Of a stretch of 64,000 nucleotides of DNA, positions 45,001 through 53,400 are shown one piece after another. The stretch comes from Corythucha ciliata (lineage: Eukaryota; Arthropoda; Insecta; Hemiptera; Tingidae): positions 19,139,253-19,203,252 of the forward strand of contig CM075939.1 of assembly GCA_038030265.1 (NCBI GenBank), written 5' to 3'. A program made the position numbers and the translations under genes. The first letter of the stretch is position 1. Each line of letters starts with the position of its first letter. Under the pieces are notes generated by a model. The model had not been told where the DNA came from and made no database searches. It saw only the letters and a list, made by a program, of their open reading frames with translations.

Positions 45001-48000
45001 AGGGGAAATGACGTAAATCCTTACTAGTGAAGCATTTGAGGGAACTCTAAAATTGTTTGTTTACAGATAACATGAAAAATTTCCCTCCAGTAAACGCGTC
45101 TAACCCCCTCTTCCCCACATCACCCATTTCATCGAACCCCCACTCAAAATTTTTAAAAATTCGCTAAAAAAGATTCTTGATTGATTTCAAAGTTTAATGT
45201 GAGCAATAAGTTTGTGGAAGAGCCCTCTTTCGGAAACACCAACTTTTGAAAAATGTGCAAGTTCCTCATTCTCGAGTCGAGAAATTTATAATTTAAAAAT
45301 GATTTTTTGACAGAAATGGATGAATAGATGTAAATTTTTTGGTTTGATAAAGGTTCGAACAAAAAAATTTACATTTATAATTTAAATTCGCACCTTCTGA
45401 AGGCATTTTTGTGGCTAAAATTCAGAAAAATGGCAAATTTATGCTTGTCTAAAGTATAATGTTAAAAAATACGCTAATTCACGGCTAGAACTGCCGTGAA
45501 GCCATAATCTATACCTATAAAAGTTATATAAAATTGCTAATGCGGTGGTAAAATGTGAAAAACCGCATATTTGCGGGTAATATTTAGAAAATAAAATAAT
45601 CAGCCTGCCCCCCTATTCTGTAACTCTTAAGCCGCCTTCACATGCGAGCTGTGACAGCTTGAGCTTTGAGCTGTAGCCAATGAAAGAGCAACCCGCGTTT
45701 GAATTAATTATATTTCATTGGATACAGCTCAAAGCCGAGCTTTTTTCAGATCACATGCGAAGCCGGCTTTAACGCGTATGGCCTGTTTTACACGAGTAAG
45801 TTTTTGTTAAAAAATATGTTCAATCTGATCACAACCAGACGATTTGAGGCAGGGAACATCTGTCAATTATTTTCAAAATGGCTAATTTGTTCAAAAAACT
45901 TTCTCGTGTAAATGGTACCATGCTGCTAAAATTTAGAAAAAGCGAAAATTCGCTGCTAAAATTAAGAAACATCACTAATGGGGAACTTGCATGAATCTCA
46001 GATTGGGAAGAAAAGCATACCGATGATTTGACCTGTGAACTGAAGGATAACAACGGATGCAACCCGATTGGTGCGTTTCGTGCGAGGGGAAATTACGTAA
46101 ATCCTTACTAGTGAAGCATTTGAGGGAACTCTAAAATTGTTTGTTTACAGATAACATGAAAAATTTCCCTCCAGTAAACGCGTCTTACCCCCTCTTCCCC
46201 ACATCACCCATTTCATCGAACCCCGACTCAAAATTTTTAAAAATTCGCTAAAAAAGATTCTTGATTGATTTCAAAGTTTAATGTGAGCAATAAGTTTGTG
46301 GAAGAGCCCTCTTTCGGAAACACCAACTTTTGAAAAATGTGCAAGTTCCTCATTCTCGAATTAAGCGTCGAGAAATTTATAATTTAAAAATGATTTTTTG
46401 ACAGAAATGGATGAATAGATGTAAATTTTTTGGTTTGATAAAGGTTTGAACAAAAAAAATTACATTTATAATTTAAATTCGCACCTTCTGAAGGCATTTT
46501 TGTGGCTAAAATTCAGAAAAATGGCAAATGTATGCATGTCTATAGTAAAATGTTAAAAAATACGCTAATTCACGGCTAGAACTGCCGTGAAGCCATAATC
46601 TATACCTATAAAAGTTATATAAAATTGCTAATGCGGTGGTAAAATGTGAAAAACCGCATATTTGTGGGTAATATTTAGAAAATAAAATAATCAGCCTGCC
46701 CCCCTATTCTGTAACTCTTAAGCCGCCTTCACATGCGAGCTGTGACAGCTTGAGCTTTGAGCTGTAGCCAATGAAAGAGCAACCCGCGTTTGAATTAATT
46801 ATATTTCATTGGATACAGCTCAAAGCCGAGCTTTTTTCAGATCACATGCGAAGCCGGCTTTAACGCGTATGACCTGTTTTACACGAGTAAGTTTTTGTTG
46901 AAAAATATGTTCAATCTGATCACAACCAGACGATTTGAGGCAGGGAACATCTGTCAATTTTTTTCAAAATGGCTAATTTGTTCAAAAAACTTTCTCGTGT
47001 AAAAGGGGCCTATGAAAAACAAGCGAAATGAACAAGGTGAATAACTGAAAGTAAGCAGCTGAGAAATTTTGCTAACGCACGCGTTATGGGATACAGAATA
47101 GGGGGACTGGTCAAAATTAAGAGAAAGGTTAATTTTAAGCCTAAAAATTGAGAAAATTGCTAATTCGCGGCTAAAAATGGAAAAAATCGCCAATTTACAG
47201 CTAAAATTGCGCCAAACGCCAATGTGACTGAAATTGAGAAAATTCGCTAATTCACAGGTTTGAAACGCTACGACGCGTCGCCGCTACAATTTTAAAAAAG
47301 CTCTAATTCGCGGTTGAAATTGAGAAAAATCCTAATTTGCGCCAAAAACTGAATATACGCTAATTCGCGGATTCTGAAGGCAACTTTTCAGGCTGAAATT
47401 GAAAAAAAAAGCGCCAATTTATGGCAATAGGTGAAGAAACCGCTAATTCGCGAGTAAACTGAGAAAAATCGCTCATGCATTGCGTATGGGTGAACCAAAA
47501 AAATCCTAATTCGTGAAAAGGCCCCCTATTTTGCGGCTAATATTGAGGAAAACACTTAAGAAAAACGTTAATTTCCAGCCAAAACTGAGAAAAGTACTAA
47601 TCCCCCGGTAAAACAATTTAAAAAATCGGTAATATGCTGCTAAAACTGAGGAAAACGCCAAAACTCGTGGATAATTAAGAAACATCGCTCACGGGATAAA
47701 AACGATACTTTGCTGCTAAAGTTGAGAAAATGCGCAAATTCATGGCTATGGGAGATGGTGGGGCAAAACCGCTAATCTGGGACTGAAATTGAGAAGAATG
47801 ATACACTCGGCCAAAATTGAGAAAAGCGCTAACTTGCGGGTAGAGTCCAAAAATCACCCTAAACTGAGAGATTGAGAAGCCAGCAAGATGTCCAGATTCA
47901 AGAGTGTGCTAGCTGGGTGAAATGGTGACTAAAATGTGAAATTTCCCCCCTCCCCTCACCTTTACGAGATTTCAATCTGATCCCCCCCCCCCCAGGACAA

Positions 48001-49790
48001 ATTCCTACCTACGCTACTGCTTGGCATGTACCTTCGCCGTGTGCAATATAGATAACGCCACAGGTGAACACCCTGTATAAACAATAGGGGTATTCACGTC
48101 AACTTTCGTACTGTTTGTAGTTTCGTAAGTGCGTTTTTGCTACTGTCTGTTGTTAGGGAAATCGAAATTGGAATCATTTTGTCCAAAGTGATTTTGTCAT
48201 TCATTTCGTCCGGGTCATATTTTAAAGTCATTCATTCGAAACTTGATATCCCTGGTAATTAACTTCTGACTACGCAATTACGAAACTACTAACAGTACGA
48301 AAGTTGACGTGAATATCCCTAATGTTACAGTTTGGTAACTCCTACCAAACTCCCGGTGGTGAAATTCATCATAAGACCCACAAAATTGTGTTTTTAACGG
48401 ACTGATACTGTTTTTTTTCGAATAGGAAAAGCAGCTAAATTGTTTTTTTAAGAGGCAACCTCACAAAAATAGATTTGGAATCCAAACGCGCGAATTTTAT
48501 TTTTTATACATTTTTATTTCAGGCATGCGTCGTAACCATAAAATTGGTTTTGGTTGAGCAAGCATTGCTGCTTCAAAGCATTGAGCCATACTGCCAGGAT
48601 TGCTTGTTTTTAAGAAGCCCAAGGAAAAATTGTTTCTCAAAACAGAAAAATTATTAAGTTCTGTAAGTGTCGAATCTACGAAATTTAAACTTCGAACGAG
48701 CCCAACCCACCGAATTTCTTTAATGAAGGATCTAAACGCGTAAAATCGCATTCTTAGACCCCATCATAAAATTGGATTTTTCAACGGAACAGCTCATCGA
48801 AATAGAATAAATGGAGCCAATTCTGCGAAATTGGAGTTTTAAATGTACAAAACCTGAGACATTTTACAAAATATTTGTTTAAAGAGGCAAAAAAGCAAAT
48901 TCTCGCCACCGATATGTGTAACCAAGACCTTGAAGAAGAGGAAGGTGACCCGGGAATTAATTAGCTTTCTCGACTACCCGGTTGGCTTCTCGTGTAAGCA
49001 AGCCCCGTGAACTTTAGTTTTTTCTTAAGATCAAAATCCACGAAATTTGGGGTTTAAAAGGGGTAAACATGCGAACTTCATTTTTTAAAGTGACAAATCC
49101 AAGAAACTTAGGTTTATGGGAGTGAGGTCATTGCAGGGCATCCTCTTGCTATTCTAAATATTAGGAGAAACTAATTGGTTTCTTTGATTACCAAACCCCA
49201 TTGAAAGGTTTTTTCAAGAGCTAAGTCGACGAAATTGATTTTCATAAATTCTGCAACGGGCAATACATTTTCACCCGTCTTCCCCGGTAACATTTTGATT
49301 AAATTAAGTGAGGACGGGTGAAAATGAATTGCCCCAATGCAGAATTTTGTGCAAATGGATTTGTGTTCCTTGATTGAATCACGAATCTATGCCCCCCTCG
49401 ACATTATGTACTCGGGATCGCGTTTATTCCTGTGTATGGGGAAAAGGATGAATAATCCTCGCATAGGCGGACACGCAAAAATACAAATGAAACCACTTAA
49501 TGTCCAAACATAACATCCCCGCATTTCTTTTCTGTCCACCGTCTGATTTACGTACCTGTATTTGATGCCAGAACGTCTAAATCGACCAGGAGGCTCTCCA
49601 CTTGCTCACCCTTGTACTTCAGTACGGCTCTAGTGAGTTCAAACAGTGACACCATACCGTCGTGCGGAAGTGGAGTATCAAACGCTTTAACGTCCAAATC
49701 CACCAAACCGTCGTACACATCGTCTTTCATCTCTTGAGTCAGTTCGTCCGGACTGAGTTTTAACCACTGAACGAGTTCCGCTTGAACCAT
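28505..49790 (-). CDS. CEP290: CEP290, centrosomal/ciliary transition-zone coiled-coil protein (complete, 29 coding exons)
   Basis: Builds the Y-links between microtubule doublets and membrane in the ciliary transition zone. Coding exons, 5' to 3': 49556-49790, 40710-40831, 40406-40621, 40188-40323, 39843-40102, 39647-39762, 39440-39578, 39188-39363, 39015-39114, 36226-36364, 35974-36150, 35661-35896, 35415-35596, 35303-35350, 34987-35143, 34820-34957, 34527-34733, 34254-34405, 34025-34195, 33844-33937, 29912-30048, 29714-29843, 29459-29651, 29322-29400, 29219-29255, 29046-29147, 28825-28957, 28646-28776, 28505-28576. All junctions are GT-AG and in phase, giving 1404 aa, almost wholly coiled coil. 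Family matches: N-terminus, LKEYEDGVYGL (about 416-426), WQEIFSSKDRE, IIKQKEEVISRYQQLL, KWEQRKKLENTV. Human CEP290 has about 2479 aa, so a central block is missing. Identity is confident; the donor of exon 16 is the least certain. Confidence 0.93.
30049..33843. other. CEP290 intron 20 (3.8 kb), repeat-filled
   Basis: Contains family A arrays (30290-30540, 30700-31080, 32280-32525), family C units (31600-32170), the second copy of the segment at 16390-19575, and an ACTTCC hairpin repeat at 32525-32660. Two copies of gtgaattcacggcgtga lie at about 32823 and 32874. Sequence at 33490-33843 is duplicated at 1990-2480. The open stretches at 32968-33243 and 33265-33693 (plus strand) are not protein-like. 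Confidence 0.6.
32525..32660 (+). repeat. ACTTCC-hairpin repeat family, copy 3
   Basis: Starts acttccatgttcctaggaa then taggaagtatgatg, followed by attccgagctgatttcatg and ggatttcgtcccccc. It follows a family A array, as copy 2 does at 19446. Confidence 0.6.
33844..36364 (-). CDS. CEP290: CEP290 exons 10-20 (central part)
   Basis: Encodes residues about 501-1067. Exon 11 (35974-36150) carries VEENEALRKGMHEILESI, matching human VEENKQLEEGMKEILQAI. Exon 12 continues GWYHPAMRLQAAL and LRLQLRESR, matching the human ASLHLKAQVDQL and ELRQELRESR stretch. Exon 17 (ELRKSLASKDRLLEAMDAKM) aligns with human residues near 1610, and exon 18 (IIKQKEEVISRYQQLL) with human NQKEEVLKKYQRLL. So the human interval between about 800 and 1550 has only a short counterpart here (exons 13-16). 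Fragments of exons 11, 17 and 20 are duplicated at 2.4-3.5 kb. Confidence 0.88.
36365..39014. other. CEP290 intron 9 (2.6 kb), mostly family A repeat
   Basis: From about 37000 to 38640 this is a long degenerate array of roughly 30-bp units in both orientations (ggctaaaattgagaaa and the reverse). It changes orientation near 38045. A block starting cagtagtgtaccgaggt at about 36777 recurs near 44092 inside the hAT-like element. No coding potential. Confidence 0.65.
39015..40831 (-). CDS. CEP290: CEP290 exons 2-9
   Basis: Encodes residues about 79-500 in eight exons with 50-150 bp introns. Exon 5 (39843-40102) carries LEERVAKWQEIFSSKDRE, matching human AKVEEWKLILSSKDDE. Exon 8 (39188-39363) carries LKEYEDGVYGL and AVRDRQILDL, matching human LKDYESGVYGLED and KIRDREIEIL. 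Exon 7 must use the acceptor before 39578, because the alternative two bases on introduces a stop. The glycine-rich insert in exon 3 (SGGGVGGS) has no counterpart in human. Confidence 0.9.
41092..41255. mobile_element. Tc1/mariner-like MITE, TA-flanked hairpin
   Basis: TIRs of about 33 bp: the left reads tgtcacagtcaaaacccgaa and the right inverts it as ttcggattttgactgtaaca, with a few mismatches. A TA lies at each flank. The 100-bp middle is purine/pyrimidine-biased and non-coding. Confidence 0.75.
43024..43098 (-). tRNA. tRNA-like sequence, degenerate (pseudogene or SINE)
   Basis: The minus strand has a good box A-like GGTGTAATGG and a perfect box B GGTTCGAATCC. The anticodon stem CTCGC/GCGAG closes an 11-nt loop instead of 7, the acceptor halves do not pair, and the T stem has mismatches. 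It cannot be a working tRNA as it stands. A GC-rich block immediately left (about 42962-43015) is shared with about 20318-20365. Confidence 0.45.
43875..48019. mobile_element. hAT-like non-autonomous element, copy 1 (CTTGGCAT duplication)
   Basis: The left end reads CAGGGGCGTAGG and the right end reads CCTACCTACGCTACTG, which is imperfectly inverted. CTTGGCAT is present as an exact direct repeat on both sides (43867-43874 and 48020-48027), an 8-bp target-site duplication typical of hAT transposons. The body is mostly degenerate family A units. It carries an internal 1.1-kb tandem duplication (44796-47005). A second copy in the other orientation lies at 56684-60379. No transposase is encoded. 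Confidence 0.85.
44796..47005 (+). repeat. Tandem duplication of about 1.1 kb
   Basis: About 44796-45915 and 45916-47005 are nearly identical over long blocks, for example the stretches that start gtaaatccttactagtgaag at 45013 and 46096. Each unit holds a hairpin element (about 45632-45773 and 46719-46862) with arms cacatgcgagctg and cagatcacatgcgaagc. The other copy of the surrounding element (56684-60379) has only one counterpart and lacks the hairpin. Confidence 0.85.
48087..48325. mobile_element. Hairpin element, TAGGGGTATTCACG ends
   Basis: Arms of about 48 bp: ggggtattcacgtcaacttt at the left and aaagttgacgtgaatatccc at the right, continuing inward with gtactgtt(t/a)gtagtttcgt. The outer TAGGGGTATTCA is shared with 3927-4092. 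The spacer of 130 bp is non-coding. Confidence 0.75.
49258..49352 (+). mobile_element. Short hairpin element (GACGGGTGG family)
   Basis: Left arm attctgcaacgggcaatac and tttcacccgtcttcc, right arm gaggacgggtgaaaatg with attgccccaatgcagaat; flank tttgtgcaaatgg. It lies in CEP290 intron 1, 200 bp from exon 1. Confidence 0.7.
49556..49790 (-). CDS. CEP290: CEP290 exon 1 (N-terminus)
   Basis: The ATG at 49790 starts a 78-residue coding piece, WLKLSPDELTQEMKDDVYDG then SLFELTRAVLKYKGEQVE. It aligns over its full length with the human CEP290 start (IMKVDPDDLPRQEELADNLL, LFRITQSLMKMKAQEVE). The donor is ACAG|GTACGT. The ATG lies about 110 bp downstream of the X-box at 49898-49912, which supports this as the true start. 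Confidence 0.9.
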
Positions 49791-50411
49791 GACTGGTCGT
49801 TGGAAATAATTTTCAGTTCAGTCACAAAAACACCGGATCAGGACATTATTTTGACAGAAATGACAGGATAGTGTGGATGAGCGTTTGTTTTTCTATCGTT
49901 GTCCCGGGTAACGTCAAAAACCATTTCGAGCCTACTCAGTAAGTTAGGGGCAGCAGAAGGTAGCTAAGCTCGGCGTCACATCCATTTACTCACTTTTCAG
50001 TTGGGAGAGGTCAGTTAGGGTTGGCGACGTTGGCAGTTTTAAACATGTAACTGTAATGATACCTTATAAATGAATAATGTAAGGCTTGCAAACGTAACAA
50101 CCGGGACAATTAATTCATCAAGCAGGCAATTTTGGTTTGTTCGAATATTCCCAGCTCCTCATCGAAAACAATTGAAAAAAAGTGAAGATCAAGACATGGA
50201 CCAAAACCGCACAACTTCCTGTTTGTAATAAATAAACACCCAGCTCTAAACAATCGACTAGCTTTGAATTCTAACTACTGGAAAATTGCAAATTGTTGTT
50301 ATCGTTTGGTTTTCTCCGAGAATCTTGAAGGAAAAGCAGACAAGGAAGCCTGCATTTTCAGTGCGCATGTGCAACACACTTCTTTTTTTTTGAGCGGGTT
50401 AAAAACTTAAA
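49791..50411 (-). promoter_or_regulatory. CEP290 upstream region between CEP290 and NMT
   Basis: 621 bp between the CEP290 ATG and the NMT polyadenylation signal. It must hold the CEP290 promoter and 5' UTR if the two genes are transcribed separately. It holds the X-box described next. I see no repeat element here, in contrast to the surrounding DNA. No clear TATA box was assigned. Confidence 0.55.
49898..49912 (-). promoter_or_regulatory. RFX-type X-box upstream of CEP290
   Basis: GTTGTCCCGGGTAAC fits the X-box consensus RYYNYY-N(1-3)-RRNRAC on both strands: GTTGTC, spacer CCG, GGTAAC. It lies 108-122 bp upstream of the CEP290 ATG. X-boxes bound by RFX factors within about 150 bp of the start are the known hallmark of ciliary genes in worms and flies. 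Position and match together make it a strong candidate for the ciliary control site of this gene. Confidence 0.75.
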
Positions 50412-50417
50412 TTTATT
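50412..50417 (-). terminator. Polyadenylation signal AATAAA of NMT
   Basis: Minus-strand AATAAA about 46 nt past the NMT stop codon at 50463-50465. Confidence 0.65.
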
Positions 50418-50462
50418 GGTCATTCAAGTGAAATGGAGAGCTGATATTTTAGCTTTTTAGTT

Positions 50463-50483
50463 TCACTGAAGGACTAACGCGAT
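50463..50483 (-). CDS. NMT: NMT terminal micro-exon (21 nt)
   Basis: After a 62-bp intron (50484-50545; donor AAA|GTAATA, acceptor ttcttcttttcag), this exon encodes IALVLQ and stop, matching the human ending VGLVLQ. Reading straight through the intron instead gives a spurious hydrophobic extension ending at 50474. Confidence 0.9.
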   Translation of the reverse strand: MALVLQ

Positions 50484-53400
50484 CTGAAAAGAAGAAAACA
50501 CATTTTTAGTCGAATTGTCGAACAGGTGTATACGAGGTTTATTACTTTATTAGGCTGAATCGGAGGACACCGCCAATTAAACAAATAATATTGCAAGTTT
50601 CCGTCACCGATGCCGAATTTCAGAGGCTCGAGGAATTCTTTATTCTCCATTAAATCTAAAGCGTTGAACACGTCGAACCCAGCCTGTTGGAGGAACCAAG
50701 AAGTTTTAATTTCAAAGCAATAAGTTGTTGGACCAATCTCACATTTTTGGCTGATATCAGGGCATCAGTCATCAGCTCTACCCATGGGGTACGCGTTGAC
50801 ACGTTGTAGAAGGCGTAGGCCGCCTTGAGATTTCTATGAACCGCGTGATGCATGACAGTAGAAGGCAGGGTGTAGAAGCTAACCATATCTGCGATTAATA
50901 AGAAACTATTATTTGGGTCAAACCCCAATTTGAAAGCGTCAAAATAAGGACAAACCGGAGATGACCCCGTCATTTTCCACTACGAAAGCATCCACGATGC
51001 CAGCTTGAGGTAGAAACCAATGACGAAATTCCTCATCCGAAAAAATTGGCGCAAGATGAAACTGACTCAAATACTGAAATATATGAAGACGCAGCTTAAA
51101 ATCAATTCCAGTTACCATTGAGAAAATTAACCTTACGTTTGTTAAAAGAATCCTAGCCTTCGGCAAATCTTCAACTGTCATCTTTCTAAACCCTGGAGTT
51201 TTTGTCTGATCCGGCAGTTTGTACAGTTTTAACGTTCGTTGCATCGTCATATTACGGCTCAAATGAGAAAATTTGACTTCGATCAACTTTTTTGGATTAA
51301 GAGATCTGTGCCAGTACCTGAAGAAGATAAGTATGATAAGAGCCACGAATTGCCGTGGAAAAGTGTCTTGAAAATGTTATCTTACCTGCACGTCCCGACT
51401 GGTTTCGGCAAAACGACACCAGCCGTGTACACAGCCTGGAATATCCCGGTCAAATTAACTCTCCTCGTGATTTCTCTAATGAGAACCGGAGCAACCCGTT
51501 TGCTTCTGAGCTTTTTATGAACGCAAAGGAAATTTATTTCAACCATCATTTGAACGCTGGAAAAAAATAAAATTAAAACTTGAAATCCACCTCGGTGTTT
51601 TGAAATTGAATGAAACTCACGAATTGTAAATGCTTAATTTAGCCGGGATGGCACTTATAAACCCGACGAGGCGACCACTTTTTTTCACTCGAACACCGCA
51701 GTGCCATTCTTTTCTCCAGCCGGGAGGTTGAAGAGCCCTATATTCACGTCGAAACGAACACATTGCGTAAAATTAATAGCGAATAGTGAAGGGGGGAAGG
51801 GGAGAACTAACCATTTCAGGAATTGAGGGGGATAGTCAAAGCGAAACATGGCGTCGTCGTCTTCCACGTAGTTTTCAGTCAATAGTGTGTACAGCTCTTT
51901 CAGAACGAGAGGATCGTCGAGGACGAGCGTATCCCAAGAGAAGTCCTCTGGCAACGAATAGGGCTCCTGGCGAATTTCGTTGATCGGTTTGTCTGGCTCG
52001 ATTGGTCCACTAGCAGTGATTTTTTCATCTAAGTGGTGCAGAGGAGAAGGGAGGGAGATACTTTAGGGTAACTACGCACAAAAAATTATTAGAAAATTCT
52101 AAATCATACCCATTTTTGGAACTGGTTGAGTGTTCCAGAACTGGAATTGCATTTTCATTGCTTCCTCCGTCGTTTTAGCCGGTTTTTGTTGACTTGAAAA
52201 CAAGTCCATCGCCTTCTTGATTTCCTGGGAAAATAAGTGGATGAAAGGGATTAGATTCCCTGGCCCCTTCCAACAGTGGTTGCTTCACGTAGAACAAATA
52301 TTGTGGAAGTCCCCCCCCCCCATCCGTGCACTGTTTAATTAGCTCCGTTCGTTTGACAGTTCCGGAATACTCCAATCAGCTCGAGATTTTGTAACCTCCG
52401 GGTAATTATGTGAAATAATGCGAAAAATAAATTTAAAGGTTAGTATTAGTATATTCAGTGCGGTTGGTGTTCCGGACGTCAAACGAAACGTTTTTCCCGA
52501 ATAACTAAAAACCAACGATCAATTTGTTCAAGGATCTCCGGGAAACAATGGGGTTTGAGAAGCTCAAAATCAATTATTTTTTTCTGGTCTTTCAAAACCA
52601 GCTTCCCCTCCCACCGTCCGTCCGATTACAGGTCTACATGTTAATTTCATTTCCAGCTTACCTCAAGCGACAAGTTGCAAGTAGAAGCGACATCCTCATC
52701 GGTCACTTTGACACTTTTGTCTTTGTCCGAGTTATCTTGTTGTTTCTTCCGTCTATTTCTTCTTTTCGAACTGCAACAAAACGGATCATTCTTAAGAGGC
52801 TGCTGGAGCTATTTAATGATGAATTATTACTGCTGATTCTATTTCTGCATTAGAGCTGTACAAATGATACTTCGACCCCCTCCAATCAACCATCGCCTCC
52901 ATGATCGCGACGACGCATAATTAATTTTATCGTAGGTATCATTTCTGCGTCATTCCTCGATTTAAATGCCTTGTTTCAATCTCCAGGAAATGTTGCGCAA
53001 CACTTTCCTATTTTTCAAATAATTCGAACAACGGGCGTAGCCAGCGTAGCGTGGGAGGTTTTTCGCATTCCCGCGAGTGTAACAGTTTTAACTGGTTTTA
53101 ACGATGAACGCGTCGAATAGTGATAGAAAATATAGTTTTCTAGTCAAGGGTTTCATCAAGCTTGGTGCGCTCCCGGACCGGTCCAAAGCAGGTCAACGCC
53201 CAAAAAAAAAGGCCCCAAAACGGATCCGTTGGAGCCGGATAGCCTGTTAGATCGACCGCCACGGAAAAGGCCCCACAACTTGCAATTTCGCTTAAACTAA
53301 GGCCTTGAACTCAAAAAGATCAATATCACGGATATTCAGCCAGAAAAAACTGGTAATTTCGCTCAAAGGGCCCGAAATTGCCAGCTCACAAACTTAATCT

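Larger units (their letters stand above)
40832..49555. other. CEP290 intron 1 (8.7 kb), host to several elements
   Basis: The largest intron of the gene. It contains a TA-flanked hairpin (41092-41255), family A units (41590-41890), a tRNA-like sequence (43024-43098), family C units (42600-42800, 43130-43520, 48370-49240), a hAT-like element (43875-48019), a hairpin (48087-48325) and a GACGGGTGG-family hairpin (49258-49352). Near 41911 is tatacagggtgattctgaaa, a terminal-type motif seen reversed near 48063. No exon was recognised. Confidence 0.65.

Noticed and set aside
50474..50545. C-terminal extension of NMT ending in a hydrophobic tail
   Set aside because: Reading through gives 24 extra codons, but a GT-AG intron of 62 bp in phase leads to IALVLQ and stop, the family's normal ending.
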